A stretch of DNA of 64,000 bases from Flavobacterium pectinovorum (GCF_006438875.1 NZ_RCZH01000010.1:74758-138757), one strand, 5' to 3'; shown: positions 17,296-26,260, counted from the first letter of the stretch. The notes: generated by a model not told the origin, from the letters alone. Numbers and translations: made by a program.

Positions 17296-17390
17296 AGCGA
17301 GGTTCAAAGTAGCAAAGGATCAAAGGGACAAAGGTTTCTTGTATAGACGTACATTTGTGAGTCTTTTTTTTGTGTTTAATATTCACAATC

Positions 17391-17670
17391 TTGTCATCCC
17401 CCAGGAACGACGGATCTTCGCCAATGTCATTAAGTTAAGCTTCTTTATTTTAAAGCCACAGATTAAGGATTAAAAAAAATCTGCTAAATCTGCTAAATCT
17501 GCGTGAAAAAATTTTTTTTTTGCTTCTTCTGTGAGAGATAATTTCACCGTAGCATTATAGATTTTCCTTAACTTAATGACATTGGGATCTCCGCGAGTAG
17601 CTCGACAAGGATTGACGATTTTGATTGTGGAGTTTCTTACCGAGATCCTTCCTCTGTCAGGAGGACAATC
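17391..17670. repeat. Palindromic intergenic repeat split by a small mobile element
   Basis: Left arm from TTGTCATCCC (17391) and right arm ending CTGTCAGGAGGACAA (17667) are degraded halves of the TCATTTCGA-type palindrome, including the typical GAGTAGCTCGACAAGG core at 17594-17609. The element at 17422-17584 interrupts the left arm. Around it, 17296-17340 and 17700-17740 carry GTTCAAAG / CTTTGAACC modules. No gene in 17296-17803. Confidence 0.7.
17422..17584 (+). mobile_element. MITE-like element 2 with inverted ends
   Basis: 163 bp with ends CAATGTCATTAAGTTAAG (17422-17439) and the exact complement (17567-17584). Flanking direct repeats GGATCTTCGC (17412-17421) and GGATCTCCGC (17585-17594) differ by one base and suggest a 10-bp target duplication. 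Inside are CAGATT/AATCTG modules, unlike element 1. No ORF. Confidence 0.8.
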
Positions 17671-17746
17671 TTTGAGGTAAACTATACGTCTCGGCAAGAA
17701 ACCTTTGTTCCTTTGAACCTTTGTACCTCTGAACCTAAAAAAATAT

Positions 17747-17790
17747 TTGGATACAAATAATTTTTCCATACATTTGCATAACTGGTTATG
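17747..17790 (+). promoter_or_regulatory. Promoter and operator candidate for the MarR-GNAT gene
   Basis: TTG (17747-17749), exactly 19 bp, then TACATTTG (17769-17776): a full match to the flavobacterial consensus. Directly downstream lies the palindrome CATAACTGGTTATG (17777-17790), placed over the expected transcription start, suited to binding by the MarR domain of the gene itself. Confidence 0.75.
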
Positions 17791-17803
17791 TAATTAATTA
17801 TAT

Positions 17804-18754
17804 ATGGAATTTTTTAATAAAGTTGGTAAAGTGGCTTTAGGAAGCCGATTACGTTTAATGACAGCAATCATAACCGATGATGCTGCAAAAATATATGAGT
17901 CGTATGGCATGGATTTTATTCCAAAATGGTTTCCGGTTTTTTATACACTTATAGAAGAAAGGGAAATAACCATTACCGAAATCGCAAACGAAATTGGACA
18001 TTCGCAACCATCAGTAAGTAAGATTGTTCAGGAAATGATCGTTGGAGGCTTGGTTGAAGAAAGTTTGAAAAGCAACGACAAACGCAGGAATATTGTTGGT
18101 TTGACAACAAAAGGAAAGGAATTTTCGAAAGAATTAGAACAGCAACTCAAAGATGTGGAAGCAGCTGTAGATGGTTTAATTGCAGAATCAAGTCATAATC
18201 TTTGGGCTGCGCTTGAAGAATGGGAATTTTTACTGGACCAGAAAAGTTTGTTTAAACGAGTAAATGAACAAAAAAAGTTACGTGAAAGCCAGAATGTGAA
18301 AATTGTACCGTTTGAACCTCAATATCTTGATGCATTCAAACAATTAAATGTCGAATGGATTTCGACTTATTTCGAAATGGAAGAAGCTGACTACAAGGCT
18401 TTGGATAATCCTGAGGAATATATCTTAAATAAAGGCGGCAAGATTTACGTGGCTTTATATCGCGACGAACCTGTTGGTGTTTGCGCTTTAATAAAAATGA
18501 AAGATTCACATTATGATTTTGAAATGGCAAAAATGGCGGTTTCACCAAAAGCGCAGGGCAAGAATATTGGCTTTTTGCTTGGTCAGGCAATTGTAAATGG
18601 CGCCAAAGAAGCCGGAGCAAAAAAAATATATCTGGAAAGTAACACCATCTTAAAACCGGCAATTAATTTATACTATAAACTCGGCTTTCAGAAAGTCTTC
18701 GGTTTGGCAACGCCTTATAAACGCTGCAATATTCAGATGGAGTTGGTAATTTAG
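17804..18754 (+). CDS. MarR regulator fused to a GNAT acetyltransferase
   Basis: A 316-residue two-domain protein. Residues 1-150 form a MarR winged helix (EITITEIANEIGHSQPSVSKIVQEM, with the wing SNDKRRNIVGLTTKG); residues 160-316 form a GNAT domain with the acetyl-CoA loop KMAVSPKAQGKNIGFLLG and the C-terminal YKLGFQKVFG. Such fusions are a recognised group in Bacteria: a DNA-binding module joined to an N-acetyltransferase, substrate generally unknown. The strong promoter and overlapping palindrome suggest autoregulation. Free-standing gene, convergent with the FAD oxidoreductase gene. Confidence 0.9.
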   Translation: MEFFNKVGKVALGSRLRLMTAIITDDAAKIYESYGMDFIPKWFPVFYTLIEEREITITEIANEIGHSQPSVSKIVQEMIVGGLVEESLKSNDKRRNIVGLTTKGKEFSKELEQQLKDVEAAVDGLIAESSHNLWAALEEWEFLLDQKSLFKRVNEQKKLRESQNVKIVPFEPQYLDAFKQLNVEWISTYFEMEEADYKALDNPEEYILNKGGKIYVALYRDEPVGVCALIKMKDSHYDFEMAKMAVSPKAQGKNIGFLLGQAIVNGAKEAGAKKIYLESNTILKPAINLYYKLGFQKVFGLATPYKRCNIQMELVI

Positions 18755-18785
18755 GTTCAGAGGCGCAAAGTTACAAAGGTTCGTA

Positions 18786-18835
18786 GTAGCAAAGGTTCAA
18801 AGGCTAATAACTTTGCACCTATGAACCTTTGCTAC
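18786..18835. terminator. Palindrome between convergent genes, possible two-way terminator
   Basis: A 14-bp perfect inverted repeat (GTAGCAAAGGTTCA at 18786-18799, complement at 18822-18835) between the MarR-GNAT and FAD oxidoreductase genes. It belongs to the GTTCAAAGG repeat modules seen near 13905 and 17700. No strong T run, so a role as terminator is only possible. Confidence 0.5.
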
Positions 18836-18864
18836 CTTGTTCCTTAAAAAAGCAATAAGCTTTT

Positions 18865-20064
18865 TTATCTTCCAAACCTGTAGTACTCCAAATCCTGATT
18901 TTCCTTATCGTTTATGGAATCAAGAATAGAATTCATTCCTAAAACACTAAATGTGATTCCGTTTCCTCCGAAACCAAGAACGTAGTGTTCGTTTTTTCTG
19001 GGATCCGGTTTTCCAAAATAAGGTAAACCATCTTTTGTTTCCCCAAAAGTTCCCGCCCAGGAATAATCCATTTTGAAATTTATGTGGGGAAATTTTCTTT
19101 GAAATTGCTTGAGTAAATACCGTTCTTTTTTCGGTAATAATTTATCGCGTTTTTGAGCATCTCTAAAGTCTTCATCGCCACCGCCAATAATAATCCGGTT
19201 ATCTGCCATTGCCCTAAAATACAGATAAGGATTTGAGGTATTCCAGAATATGGCATTTTTAAAAGCTGCTGGTAATTCAGGAAGATTTTCTGAGGCAATA
19301 ACATAAGTACTTTTTAGATCCACTACCTTTTCAGTCAGAGTTTCAATACTTTCATAACCACTGCAATGTATGATGTGATCTGCCGTAATGGTAAATTTGT
19401 TTTCCGTACGGGCAATGCATTTTTCCTTATGGTTTTGAATATTGGTAATATTTGTGCGGTCATAAATTTGCATTCTCTTCTCGTGACAATACACTAATAA
19501 ATCTTGTGCCAGTTTATAAGGATCCATAACTGCAGCAGTTTTTGATTCGATTGCTGCCAAAGCATTTAATCCCATTTCTTTCAAATTAAATTTGCTTAAC
19601 CACGTCACATCGAATCCGCAATTTTTTCGGGTTTCAAATTCTCGTTTCAAAAACGGAATATCTTTTTTAAGGGAGGTGAAATAAATGCTTTTTTTGAATT
19701 CAAACTGACACTCACTTTTTATGGTATCAATGATATTTCTTAAATCGAAAATAGCTTTTTTTCCATTCTTATAACTGTCAACAGCACAGTCTAATCCTCT
19801 TAATTCTATTAGTTTGTGCAACGCTACATCAATTTCATATTGAAGTAAAGCGGTACTTGCAGCCGTGCTTCCGTTGCAGACATCTCGACGATCAACGAGT
19901 ACTATTTTTTTGCCTTCGCTAATTAATTTATAGGCGATTAATGCTCCTGTTATTCCCCCGCCAATGATTAAAATTTCGGTATCAATATCCGATGTTATTG
20001 AAGGATAACTGTTTAACATGGAGTTTCTTAAAGGCCAGAAAGTTTCTGTAGAGCGTAGTTTCAT
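18865..20064 (-). CDS. FAD-dependent (DAO-type) oxidoreductase
   Basis: A 399-residue flavoprotein. The Rossmann motif ILIIGGGITGALIAYKL (GxGxxG at residues 35-40) is followed by VLVDRRD, and a C-terminal segment YVLGFGGNGITFSVLG closes the FAD site, as in D-amino-acid or glycine oxidase-type (DAO) enzymes; DYSWAGTFGETKDGLPYFG is also typical of the family. Substrate unknown. It overlaps the upstream gene by 4 bp (ATGA), so translation is coupled and it is the last gene of the minus-strand cluster beginning at mlaE. Confidence 0.85.
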   Translation of the reverse strand: MKLRSTETFWPLRNSMLNSYPSITSDIDTEILIIGGGITGALIAYKLISEGKKIVLVDRRDVCNGSTAASTALLQYEIDVALHKLIELRGLDCAVDSYKNGKKAIFDLRNIIDTIKSECQFEFKKSIYFTSLKKDIPFLKREFETRKNCGFDVTWLSKFNLKEMGLNALAAIESKTAAVMDPYKLAQDLLVYCHEKRMQIYDRTNITNIQNHKEKCIARTENKFTITADHIIHCSGYESIETLTEKVVDLKSTYVIASENLPELPAAFKNAIFWNTSNPYLYFRAMADNRIIIGGGDEDFRDAQKRDKLLPKKERYLLKQFQRKFPHINFKMDYSWAGTFGETKDGLPYFGKPDPRKNEHYVLGFGGNGITFSVLGMNSILDSINDKENQDLEYYRFGR

Positions 20065-20567
20065 TTTTTAGGTGTTTTTCTAACTGCTGGTTTCTGAATA
20101 GTTTTTTGCTCACTGCGGTTTTTATCTTTGCGACTGTGTTGTTCGTGTGCTTCTGCGATAGAATGTGAGGTTCTTATACTTTCATCTCTTTTGGCAAGTT
20201 CACTTAATCTTTGGTAGTATTTTTGAACGATAATCATTTCTTCTTCCGTCATATTTTCAATATCTACCAGGCTATTGCTGGATAATTCATTAGAAGCAAC
20301 TAATTCGTTTAACTTCAATTGAATTGCCAGTGAATCTTTATTTTGCGCTTTTTGGATCAAAAAAACCATCAGAAAAGTAATAATTGTAGTTCCGGTATTG
20401 ATTACCAATTGCCAGGTTTCTGAGTAATCGAAAATAGGACCAGAAGCTGCCCACGCTACTACTATCAAAAAAGCGCCTATAAAAGCCGGCGTGCTTCCGG
20501 CTGCTTTAGAAACATTGGTAGCGAATTTTTCGAAGGCACTGCTTTTTTTTGTTTTTTTAGTTTTCAT
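20061..20567 (-). CDS. Low-affinity iron permease-family small membrane protein
   Basis: A 168-residue protein with a basic start, two transmembrane segments (about 28-46 and 54-74) and the motif FLIQKAQNKDSLAIQLKLNELV that characterises the low-affinity iron permease (Fet4-like) domain family. Bacterial members are short and their iron-transport role is unproven. The C-terminal half is charged (EEEMIIVQKYYQRLSEL) and ends in a Lys-rich tail. It starts 6 bp after the AsmA-like gene stop and overlaps the following oxidoreductase gene. Confidence 0.78.
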   Translation of the reverse strand: MKTKKTKKSSAFEKFATNVSKAAGSTPAFIGAFLIVVAWAASGPIFDYSETWQLVINTGTTIITFLMVFLIQKAQNKDSLAIQLKLNELVASNELSSNSLVDIENMTEEEMIIVQKYYQRLSELAKRDESIRTSHSIAEAHEQHSRKDKNRSEQKTIQKPAVRKTPKK

Positions 20568-20573
20568 TTTAGT

Positions 20574-23393
20574 TTAACTTTTTTGTTTGCTTACTTTTTC
20601 TTCCCGAATCACTTTATTATGTTTTTCATCATAAACGGCATCATCGATTTTTTGACCTGTTTTACTAAATATTTTAATTTTTGGATCCACATGTGTTCCG
20701 GTAATAACAATTGGAAAACCAATAATTCCGAAAGGAGGTAATCCTAATCGCATTCTTAAATCAAGAAGTCCGTCAAAACTGGTAGTTCCTTTTATGGTTG
20801 GTCTAAAACTTGCCACACTAAAGGTGAATGGTTCTATATGAATTAAATTATTATTTATAGATGATTTAATTTCGATTCCTTTCAGATTAGGATCGTCCAA
20901 ACCTTTTTGTCCGGTTTTAGAACTAATTCCATCAAATAATTTTAATCCTTTGACTTTTACATCCCGCAGGTTTAATATTCCGCCGCCTTCCAGAGATTCA
21001 TAAATTGGCCCCATATTTCCGTTAAGATCACCTTTTACCTTATAATCAACAGAGATAATTCCCTGTGCTTTTTCGGCGACAGTAACCATGTCATGAAACA
21101 TCGGGATTTCTTTGTAAGCTCTTTGTACGCTGAAATCTTTGGCTGTAAAATGGGCATCAAAATGAGCCGATGTCGGTGATTCATCTTTATAAGTTGCATC
21201 AATTCCCAATAGACAATCGATAATATTAAAAGTCGCATTTTCTAAATAAAAACCTTCTTTAGTAATACCAACTTTTCCGTTTAGTTTATTTAAAACCAAT
21301 CCGTTATATTCTACTTTATCAGCATTTGCGGTAAGCGCAACATTTAAGTTTTTAGGTACAATCACAACGCCGCTCATTTTTGGATGATCTTCTTTGGCAT
21401 ATTCAACGTCAAGATTTCGATTTGTATTTTCACCTTTTTTAAGCGCCATAAATTCATCAACATTAATCAGTTTAGATTTCATGTTAAAATTCCCGCTCAA
21501 TGTTCCGTGTGATTCCAAGAAATAATTAATAGTATTTAGTAAATATCCATTAATGGCAAAATCAGATTTTCCATAAGAAGCATCGAATTTTTCGAACCAC
21601 ATTTTCTCATTCTGAAAACGGAAATTTCCTTGTTTTATAAAGAATGATTTCGGAAAAAGTTCAGAAGTCGCTTTGATGTTTTTTAATATAATTGTGCCCT
21701 TATTATCCAGTTTGTCATATTGTCCATTAGTGGCGTAACTTTGTTTTCCTTTCAGCGAAAGATCTGCTTTTGCATAACCGGTTACATCAAGTCCTTTTCT
21801 GGAGAAAACCTGATAAATACGTCCAACATTCAATGCGCCTTTTATTTTTGCATTATAAGCCAAATCACTAAAGTCAGACAAAGCTGCGTTTACATACATT
21901 GGATTTCCTTCAAAAACAAATGAAGCGGGAGCAACGGCAACAATCAAATCTTTGAATGTTCCGGCTTTGTTCAGCACATTGGCAATAAAAGTAATATCAG
22001 TAATGGGGTTAGGATAAGAATCGGTTTTTAACCAGCCGTTACGCAAAGCAATTCCACCAATAGTTTTAGGAAATAGTTTTTTTGAAGTACTAAAAACACC
22101 TTTTGCCTGAATATTTGTTTTCAGGATTCCTTTCAATTCAATAGTATTCAAACCCAATGCGGCGTCAACAGTGGCAAGATCCAATGCGCCTTTTACGCTT
22201 GCATCGACCGTCATTTCATTAAAACCTTTACTATGTAAATAAGCGGTAAAATAATCTTTTTCGCCCACCTTAAATTTAAAAGTTTTAAGATTGATCAATA
22301 GTTTTTCGATATCAAGTGAAGGCAAAATCGCATTCAGATTCATCTGAAAACCTGTTAATGGAGCAGGGGCATTCTGATAATTTATAGCGCCTTTATCAAT
22401 TTTTAGATTAAAAGCCAAATCCGGTTTTAGATTTTTTGAAACATTATAATCTCCTTTAAAAGTAAAAAGCAAATCACTATTTCCTGAAATTTCAGTTTCG
22501 TCCATCCAGGTTAAATACTCCGGAGGCATTACAGATAATAAATCTTTTACGGTTGTATTTTCAGATGCTGCTTTGATATTGATTTTATATCCATCTCTTA
22601 AAATGGTAAATAAACCAGTAAATTTTAGCGGTAATTTATTGATTCTTAATTCGTTTTTTTGAAGAATAAACGAAAGTGCGTGCGTGTTTATTCTCGTAAT
22701 CAAATCGGCACGAACTTCTTTTTTTCTAAGATATGCCGTTCTGTTATAATAAAAATCAACATTATCGATTCGGGCATCTGTATTTAAGTCAAAAATATCT
22801 TCGCTCAGATTTCCTTTTCCAACGTAGTTAAAACCTTTTGCGTCAACCAAAATTTTGGCTGAACGATCGTTGTATTTTACATGGCAATCTTCAAGATCTA
22901 TTCGTTCTAACCGAATTGCTGTTCCTTCTTCCGGTTCATTTGGATCGTTTGGTTTTTTGTCACGATCTTCAGGAGCAACATAAATATTGTAATTGGCTTC
23001 TCCTTTTTGGTTGACCATTATATTGATTAAAGCTTTGGAAACATAGAGTTTATTGATTTTTACTTCATTGTCAAAAATCAATCTTTTTAAGTTAATTCCA
23101 AATGCAACTTGTTCTGCTTTTAGTAAAGTATCATTACGAAATGGAGCTGAACCGGTAAGTGATAAATCGTCAAGCGAAACTGTTAGCGAAGGAAAATGCG
23201 TAAAAAAAGACAATCTTGATTTCGAAAAATCCATTTTGGTATCTAATCTTTCATTGGCAATCTTCTTTACTTCAGAAGCAACTGTTCCCGGAAATAACAA
23301 CGGAATCAAAAATAGCAATAGCAAGATACCAATAACTGTGATTCCGGTTATTTTCAGCGTTTTAAGGGCTATATTTTTATAAGATACGGGCAT
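20574..23393 (-). CDS. AsmA-family inner-membrane-anchored protein
   Basis: A 939-residue protein with one N-terminal membrane helix (about 10-33) followed by FPSLTVSLDDLSLTG, typical of the AsmA N-terminal region, a long run of beta-strand repeats, and an AsmA-like C-terminal domain with GGGILNLRDVKVKGLKLFD and LRMRLGLPPFGIIGFPIVITG. AsmA-type proteins are elongated bridge-like proteins linked with phospholipid movement between membranes. Its position 86 bp after mlaD fits this: an Mla importer or exporter unit and an intermembrane bridge in one transcript. Confidence 0.88.
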   Translation of the reverse strand: MPVSYKNIALKTLKITGITVIGILLLLFLIPLLFPGTVASEVKKIANERLDTKMDFSKSRLSFFTHFPSLTVSLDDLSLTGSAPFRNDTLLKAEQVAFGINLKRLIFDNEVKINKLYVSKALINIMVNQKGEANYNIYVAPEDRDKKPNDPNEPEEGTAIRLERIDLEDCHVKYNDRSAKILVDAKGFNYVGKGNLSEDIFDLNTDARIDNVDFYYNRTAYLRKKEVRADLITRINTHALSFILQKNELRINKLPLKFTGLFTILRDGYKINIKAASENTTVKDLLSVMPPEYLTWMDETEISGNSDLLFTFKGDYNVSKNLKPDLAFNLKIDKGAINYQNAPAPLTGFQMNLNAILPSLDIEKLLINLKTFKFKVGEKDYFTAYLHSKGFNEMTVDASVKGALDLATVDAALGLNTIELKGILKTNIQAKGVFSTSKKLFPKTIGGIALRNGWLKTDSYPNPITDITFIANVLNKAGTFKDLIVAVAPASFVFEGNPMYVNAALSDFSDLAYNAKIKGALNVGRIYQVFSRKGLDVTGYAKADLSLKGKQSYATNGQYDKLDNKGTIILKNIKATSELFPKSFFIKQGNFRFQNEKMWFEKFDASYGKSDFAINGYLLNTINYFLESHGTLSGNFNMKSKLINVDEFMALKKGENTNRNLDVEYAKEDHPKMSGVVIVPKNLNVALTANADKVEYNGLVLNKLNGKVGITKEGFYLENATFNIIDCLLGIDATYKDESPTSAHFDAHFTAKDFSVQRAYKEIPMFHDMVTVAEKAQGIISVDYKVKGDLNGNMGPIYESLEGGGILNLRDVKVKGLKLFDGISSKTGQKGLDDPNLKGIEIKSSINNNLIHIEPFTFSVASFRPTIKGTTSFDGLLDLRMRLGLPPFGIIGFPIVITGTHVDPKIKIFSKTGQKIDDAVYDEKHNKVIREEKVSKQKS

Positions 23394-23479
23394 ATAGAGA
23401 TCTTTTTAATTTTGAAGTAATCAGTTCAGCGAAGGATTATTCTAAATCATATCACAATTCACAAATGACATTTCACATA

Positions 23480-24373
23480 TTATGATTTAGTTTTTTCGGC
23501 TTCTTTTTTAGCGTCTTCTTCTTTTTGTTTTTGCTGTTTTTGTGCTTCTTCTTTTGCTTTTTCGTCCTTGGCTTTTTGTTCTTTTTCGTCTTTAGCTTTT
23601 TGTTTCTCTTCCTTTTTTTCTTCTTTTTTCTCTTCTTTTTTCTCTTCTTTAGCCTTTTGCTGTTCCTCTTTTTTCTCTTTGGCTTCTTCTTTTTGTTTTT
23701 CCTTTTCTTTCTCTTTTTTCTTGAAATATCCTCTAAACAAAAAGTTACTTTTGGCAGCTTCCATATTATCACTAAAACCTTTGGTTCCGGATTCTAAATT
23801 TGATAACGTATTCGAAACGCTGTTTGCCATTTTATCATCACGAACCAATCTTGCCAAAGCGCCATTTCCGTTATTCATAGAATGACTGAAAATTGCCAAT
23901 TCATCAGAAATAACGCCAACATTATCAACACTCTTTTTGACACTTTTCATAATATCGTTCATTTCTATTCCGTTGATAGAAGCAATCGAACCATTGTTTT
24001 CAATGACTTTTCTAGATTTTACTCCGGGAGAAATGGTCAAAACTTTATCGCCCATTAATCCGTCAGAACCAATACTTGCGCGGGCATCTGTTTTAATAAA
24101 TTCGCGAACTTCATCTTTTATAACCATCGATACCACAACCGAAGAATCATTTATTAATTTGATTTCTTCAACCGTTCCGATGTTGATTCCTGAAAATCGA
24201 ACATTATTTCCGACTTCTAAACCACTAACTGTTTTAAATTGTGACGAGATGTGAAACGTTGACCCAAATAGATTTTTTTGTTTTCCTATGAAATAAACTG
24301 CCATAATAAAAAGCAGTAAACCTACTGTTACAAACATTCCTAATTTCCAAGTATATCCAGATTGCTTATCCAT
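23480..24373 (-). CDS. mlaD: MlaD-type MCE lipid-binding protein with a Lys/Glu-rich tail
   Basis: A 297-residue protein: N-terminal membrane helix (about 10-28), one MCE domain (FKTVSGLEVGNNVRFSGINIGTVEEI, about 43-68, through ISPGVKSRKVIEN), a helical segment, and from about residue 218 an 80-residue tail made almost only of Lys, Glu, Ala and Gln. MCE proteins form hexameric rings that pass lipids between ABC transporter and outer membrane. The tail is encoded by AAG/GAA-rich repeats and is predicted to be a charged coiled coil; it is unusual for MlaD. It lies 22 bp after mlaF. Confidence 0.9.
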   Translation of the reverse strand: MDKQSGYTWKLGMFVTVGLLLFIMAVYFIGKQKNLFGSTFHISSQFKTVSGLEVGNNVRFSGINIGTVEEIKLINDSSVVVSMVIKDEVREFIKTDARASIGSDGLMGDKVLTISPGVKSRKVIENNGSIASINGIEMNDIMKSVKKSVDNVGVISDELAIFSHSMNNGNGALARLVRDDKMANSVSNTLSNLESGTKGFSDNMEAAKSNFLFRGYFKKKEKEKEKQKEEAKEKKEEQQKAKEEKKEEKKEEKKEEKQKAKDEKEQKAKDEKAKEEAQKQQKQKEEDAKKEAEKTKS

Positions 24374-24395
24374 GATTTCTAATTTTTATTTTGCT

Positions 24396-25178
24396 TTATT
24401 CAAAAAATGAGCGTACCCATTCGTCTTCGTCTTTTTCCAATTCTTCATAAGTTCCTTCAGCGTGTATTACTCCATCTTTGAGAACCATGATTCGGTCGGC
24501 CGTCAATTTGGCGCAAGCCATATCATGTGTTATAATGATCGATGTTGTTTTGCGTTTGTGTTTGATATCGAGAATCAATTCGCTTATTTCCCGTGATGTT
24601 ATCGTGTCTAATCCTGTTGTTGGCTCGTCGTATAAAATGATTTCCGGTTTAAGGATTAAAGTTCTGGCTAAGCCAATTCTTTTCTGCATTCCGCCCGATA
24701 ATTCAGAAGGCATTTTGTCAATTGCATCACTTAATCCTACGTTGTCCAAAGCTTCGATAACCTCATTTTCAACTTCTTCGGCAGTTAATTCCCGTTTGTG
24801 TTTTTTTAAGGTAAATGCCAGATTTTCTCTAACTGACATAGAATCGTACAAAGCACCACTTTGAAACAAAAATCCAATTCGGACCCTAATTTCATTTAGT
24901 TCCGGTTTGGTCAGATTTAGTACATCTTCATCAAAAACTTTTATTTCGCCTTTGTCCGGTACTATTAAACCCACAATACATTTTATCGTTACTGATTTTC
25001 CGGAGCCGGAGCGTCCTAAAATCACTAAATCTTCTCCTTGATTTACGGTAAGATTTACACCTTTTAAAACTTCATTATCAACACCAAAAGTCTTGTGCAA
25101 ATCTTTAATCTGAATGATTGGCGTTTTGCTTTTCTCTTTTGTTTTTTTAGGTTCTGTATTTTCTTTTTCCTTAATCAT
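24396..25178 (-). CDS. mlaF: MlaF-type ABC transporter ATP-binding protein
   Basis: A 260-residue ATPase with Walker A GRSGSGKS (residues 55-62), Q-loop at GFLFQSGALYDSMSV, signature LSGGMQKRIGLART, Walker B IILYDEPTTGLD and the H-loop SIIITHDMACA. The LFQSGALYDSMSV segment is characteristic of the MlaF/Mkl subgroup that drives lipid transport. A Lys/Glu-rich N-terminal extension (about 1-20) precedes the domain. It starts 1 bp after the mlaE stop region and is followed by mlaD, giving the standard E-F-D order. Confidence 0.94.
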   Translation of the reverse strand: MIKEKENTEPKKTKEKSKTPIIQIKDLHKTFGVDNEVLKGVNLTVNQGEDLVILGRSGSGKSVTIKCIVGLIVPDKGEIKVFDEDVLNLTKPELNEIRVRIGFLFQSGALYDSMSVRENLAFTLKKHKRELTAEEVENEVIEALDNVGLSDAIDKMPSELSGGMQKRIGLARTLILKPEIILYDEPTTGLDTITSREISELILDIKHKRKTTSIIITHDMACAKLTADRIMVLKDGVIHAEGTYEELEKDEDEWVRSFFE

Positions 25179-25179
25179 C

Positions 25180-25938
25180 TTAGAAGAATAAATCGGTTAT
25201 TTGAACTGCGACCATATCAAGAATAAAAATGGTTAAAGAAGCGGTTACAACGGCAGAGTTTGCTGCTTTACCTACACTTTCTGTTCCATTAGAAGCATTA
25301 AATCCTTTAAAACATCCAATCATTCCGATAAAAAATCCAAAGAAAAATGTTTTAATCGTAGCCGGTATTAAATCCAGAAATTCAAGGGATTGCAGAATTT
25401 GTGTCAAATAGCGGTAAAAGTTTACATCACCATGAATATTAATTCCAACATATCCGCCAATAATACCAATTGCATCTGCAAAAATTACTAAAATCGGCAC
25501 CATTATAGTACAGGCTAAAATTCTGGTTACAACCAAATAGTTATAAGGATTAATGGCTGAAACTTCCATCGCATCAATTTGTTCGGTTACTTTCATAGAA
25601 CCTAATTCGGCACCAATTCCGGATGAAATTTTTCCGGCACAAATCAAGGCTGTAATTACTGGCGCAATTTCTCTAATTAAAGAAAGAGCCACCATTCCGG
25701 GCAACCACGATTCGGCTCCAAATTTAACAAGCGTTGGTCTGGATTGAAGCGTAAGCACCAAACCCATTATAAAGCCGGTTATAGCCACCAAAGGCAACGA
25801 CTTATAACCTATAACATAACATTGTTTCAAGAACTCTTTTGCCTCATAAGGAGGAATAAAAACTTCCTTAAAAAACTGCTTTGCAAACAAGGTTGCACTT
25901 CCAATTTCTGTGAATGTATTTTTTAAAGTGAAAATCAA
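25180..25938 (-). CDS. mlaE: MlaE-type ABC transporter permease
   Basis: A 252-residue membrane protein with the MlaE hallmark region LPLVAITGFIMGLVLTLQSRPTL and EIAPVITALICAGKISSGIGAELGSMKVTEQIDAMEV. Five or so membrane helices. Together with MlaF and MlaD it forms the inner-membrane lipid transport complex. The only in-frame start that keeps the N-terminal amphipathic region is a TTG at 25936-25938; the first internal Met is at residue 58, inside a conserved helix, so I take the TTG. First gene of the six-gene minus-strand cluster. Confidence 0.92.
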   Translation of the reverse strand: MIFTLKNTFTEIGSATLFAKQFFKEVFIPPYEAKEFLKQCYVIGYKSLPLVAITGFIMGLVLTLQSRPTLVKFGAESWLPGMVALSLIREIAPVITALICAGKISSGIGAELGSMKVTEQIDAMEVSAINPYNYLVVTRILACTIMVPILVIFADAIGIIGGYVGINIHGDVNFYRYLTQILQSLEFLDLIPATIKTFFFGFFIGMIGCFKGFNASNGTESVGKAANSAVVTASLTIFILDMVAVQITDLFF

Positions 25939-26260
25939 AATGTTATGTTTTAAGTTAAATCTAATGATTGAAAACCAGTTGTTTAAATGGTTTTATATCT
26001 TCTGATTGTTAAGTATAAATGTACTTTGGAAGTGCGGAAAAAATCTTACACAACTTTTTAGGAAGTTTATATAATTAACATTGTGATGCACAATAATTAA
26101 AATATAGTGACGTTAGGACGGAAATGTTAAAAAATTGACAATACCTTATCGTAGAGGTTATTGCATGCTTAATGATGGCACGCGGATGGTACGGATTTAA
26201 ACAGATTTGTACGGATTTTTTTATTATTGTTGTTTCTTTGGTTTACGATATTTTTTGTTT

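Noticed and set aside
17470..17769. 99-codon minus-strand ORF
   Set aside because: Made of element 2, a palindromic repeat and the promoter of the MarR-GNAT gene; no protein character.
23525..23885. Phe-rich plus-strand and Lys-rich minus-strand ORFs of 90 to 105 codons
   Set aside because: Shadow frames of the AAG/GAA repeats coding the MlaD tail.
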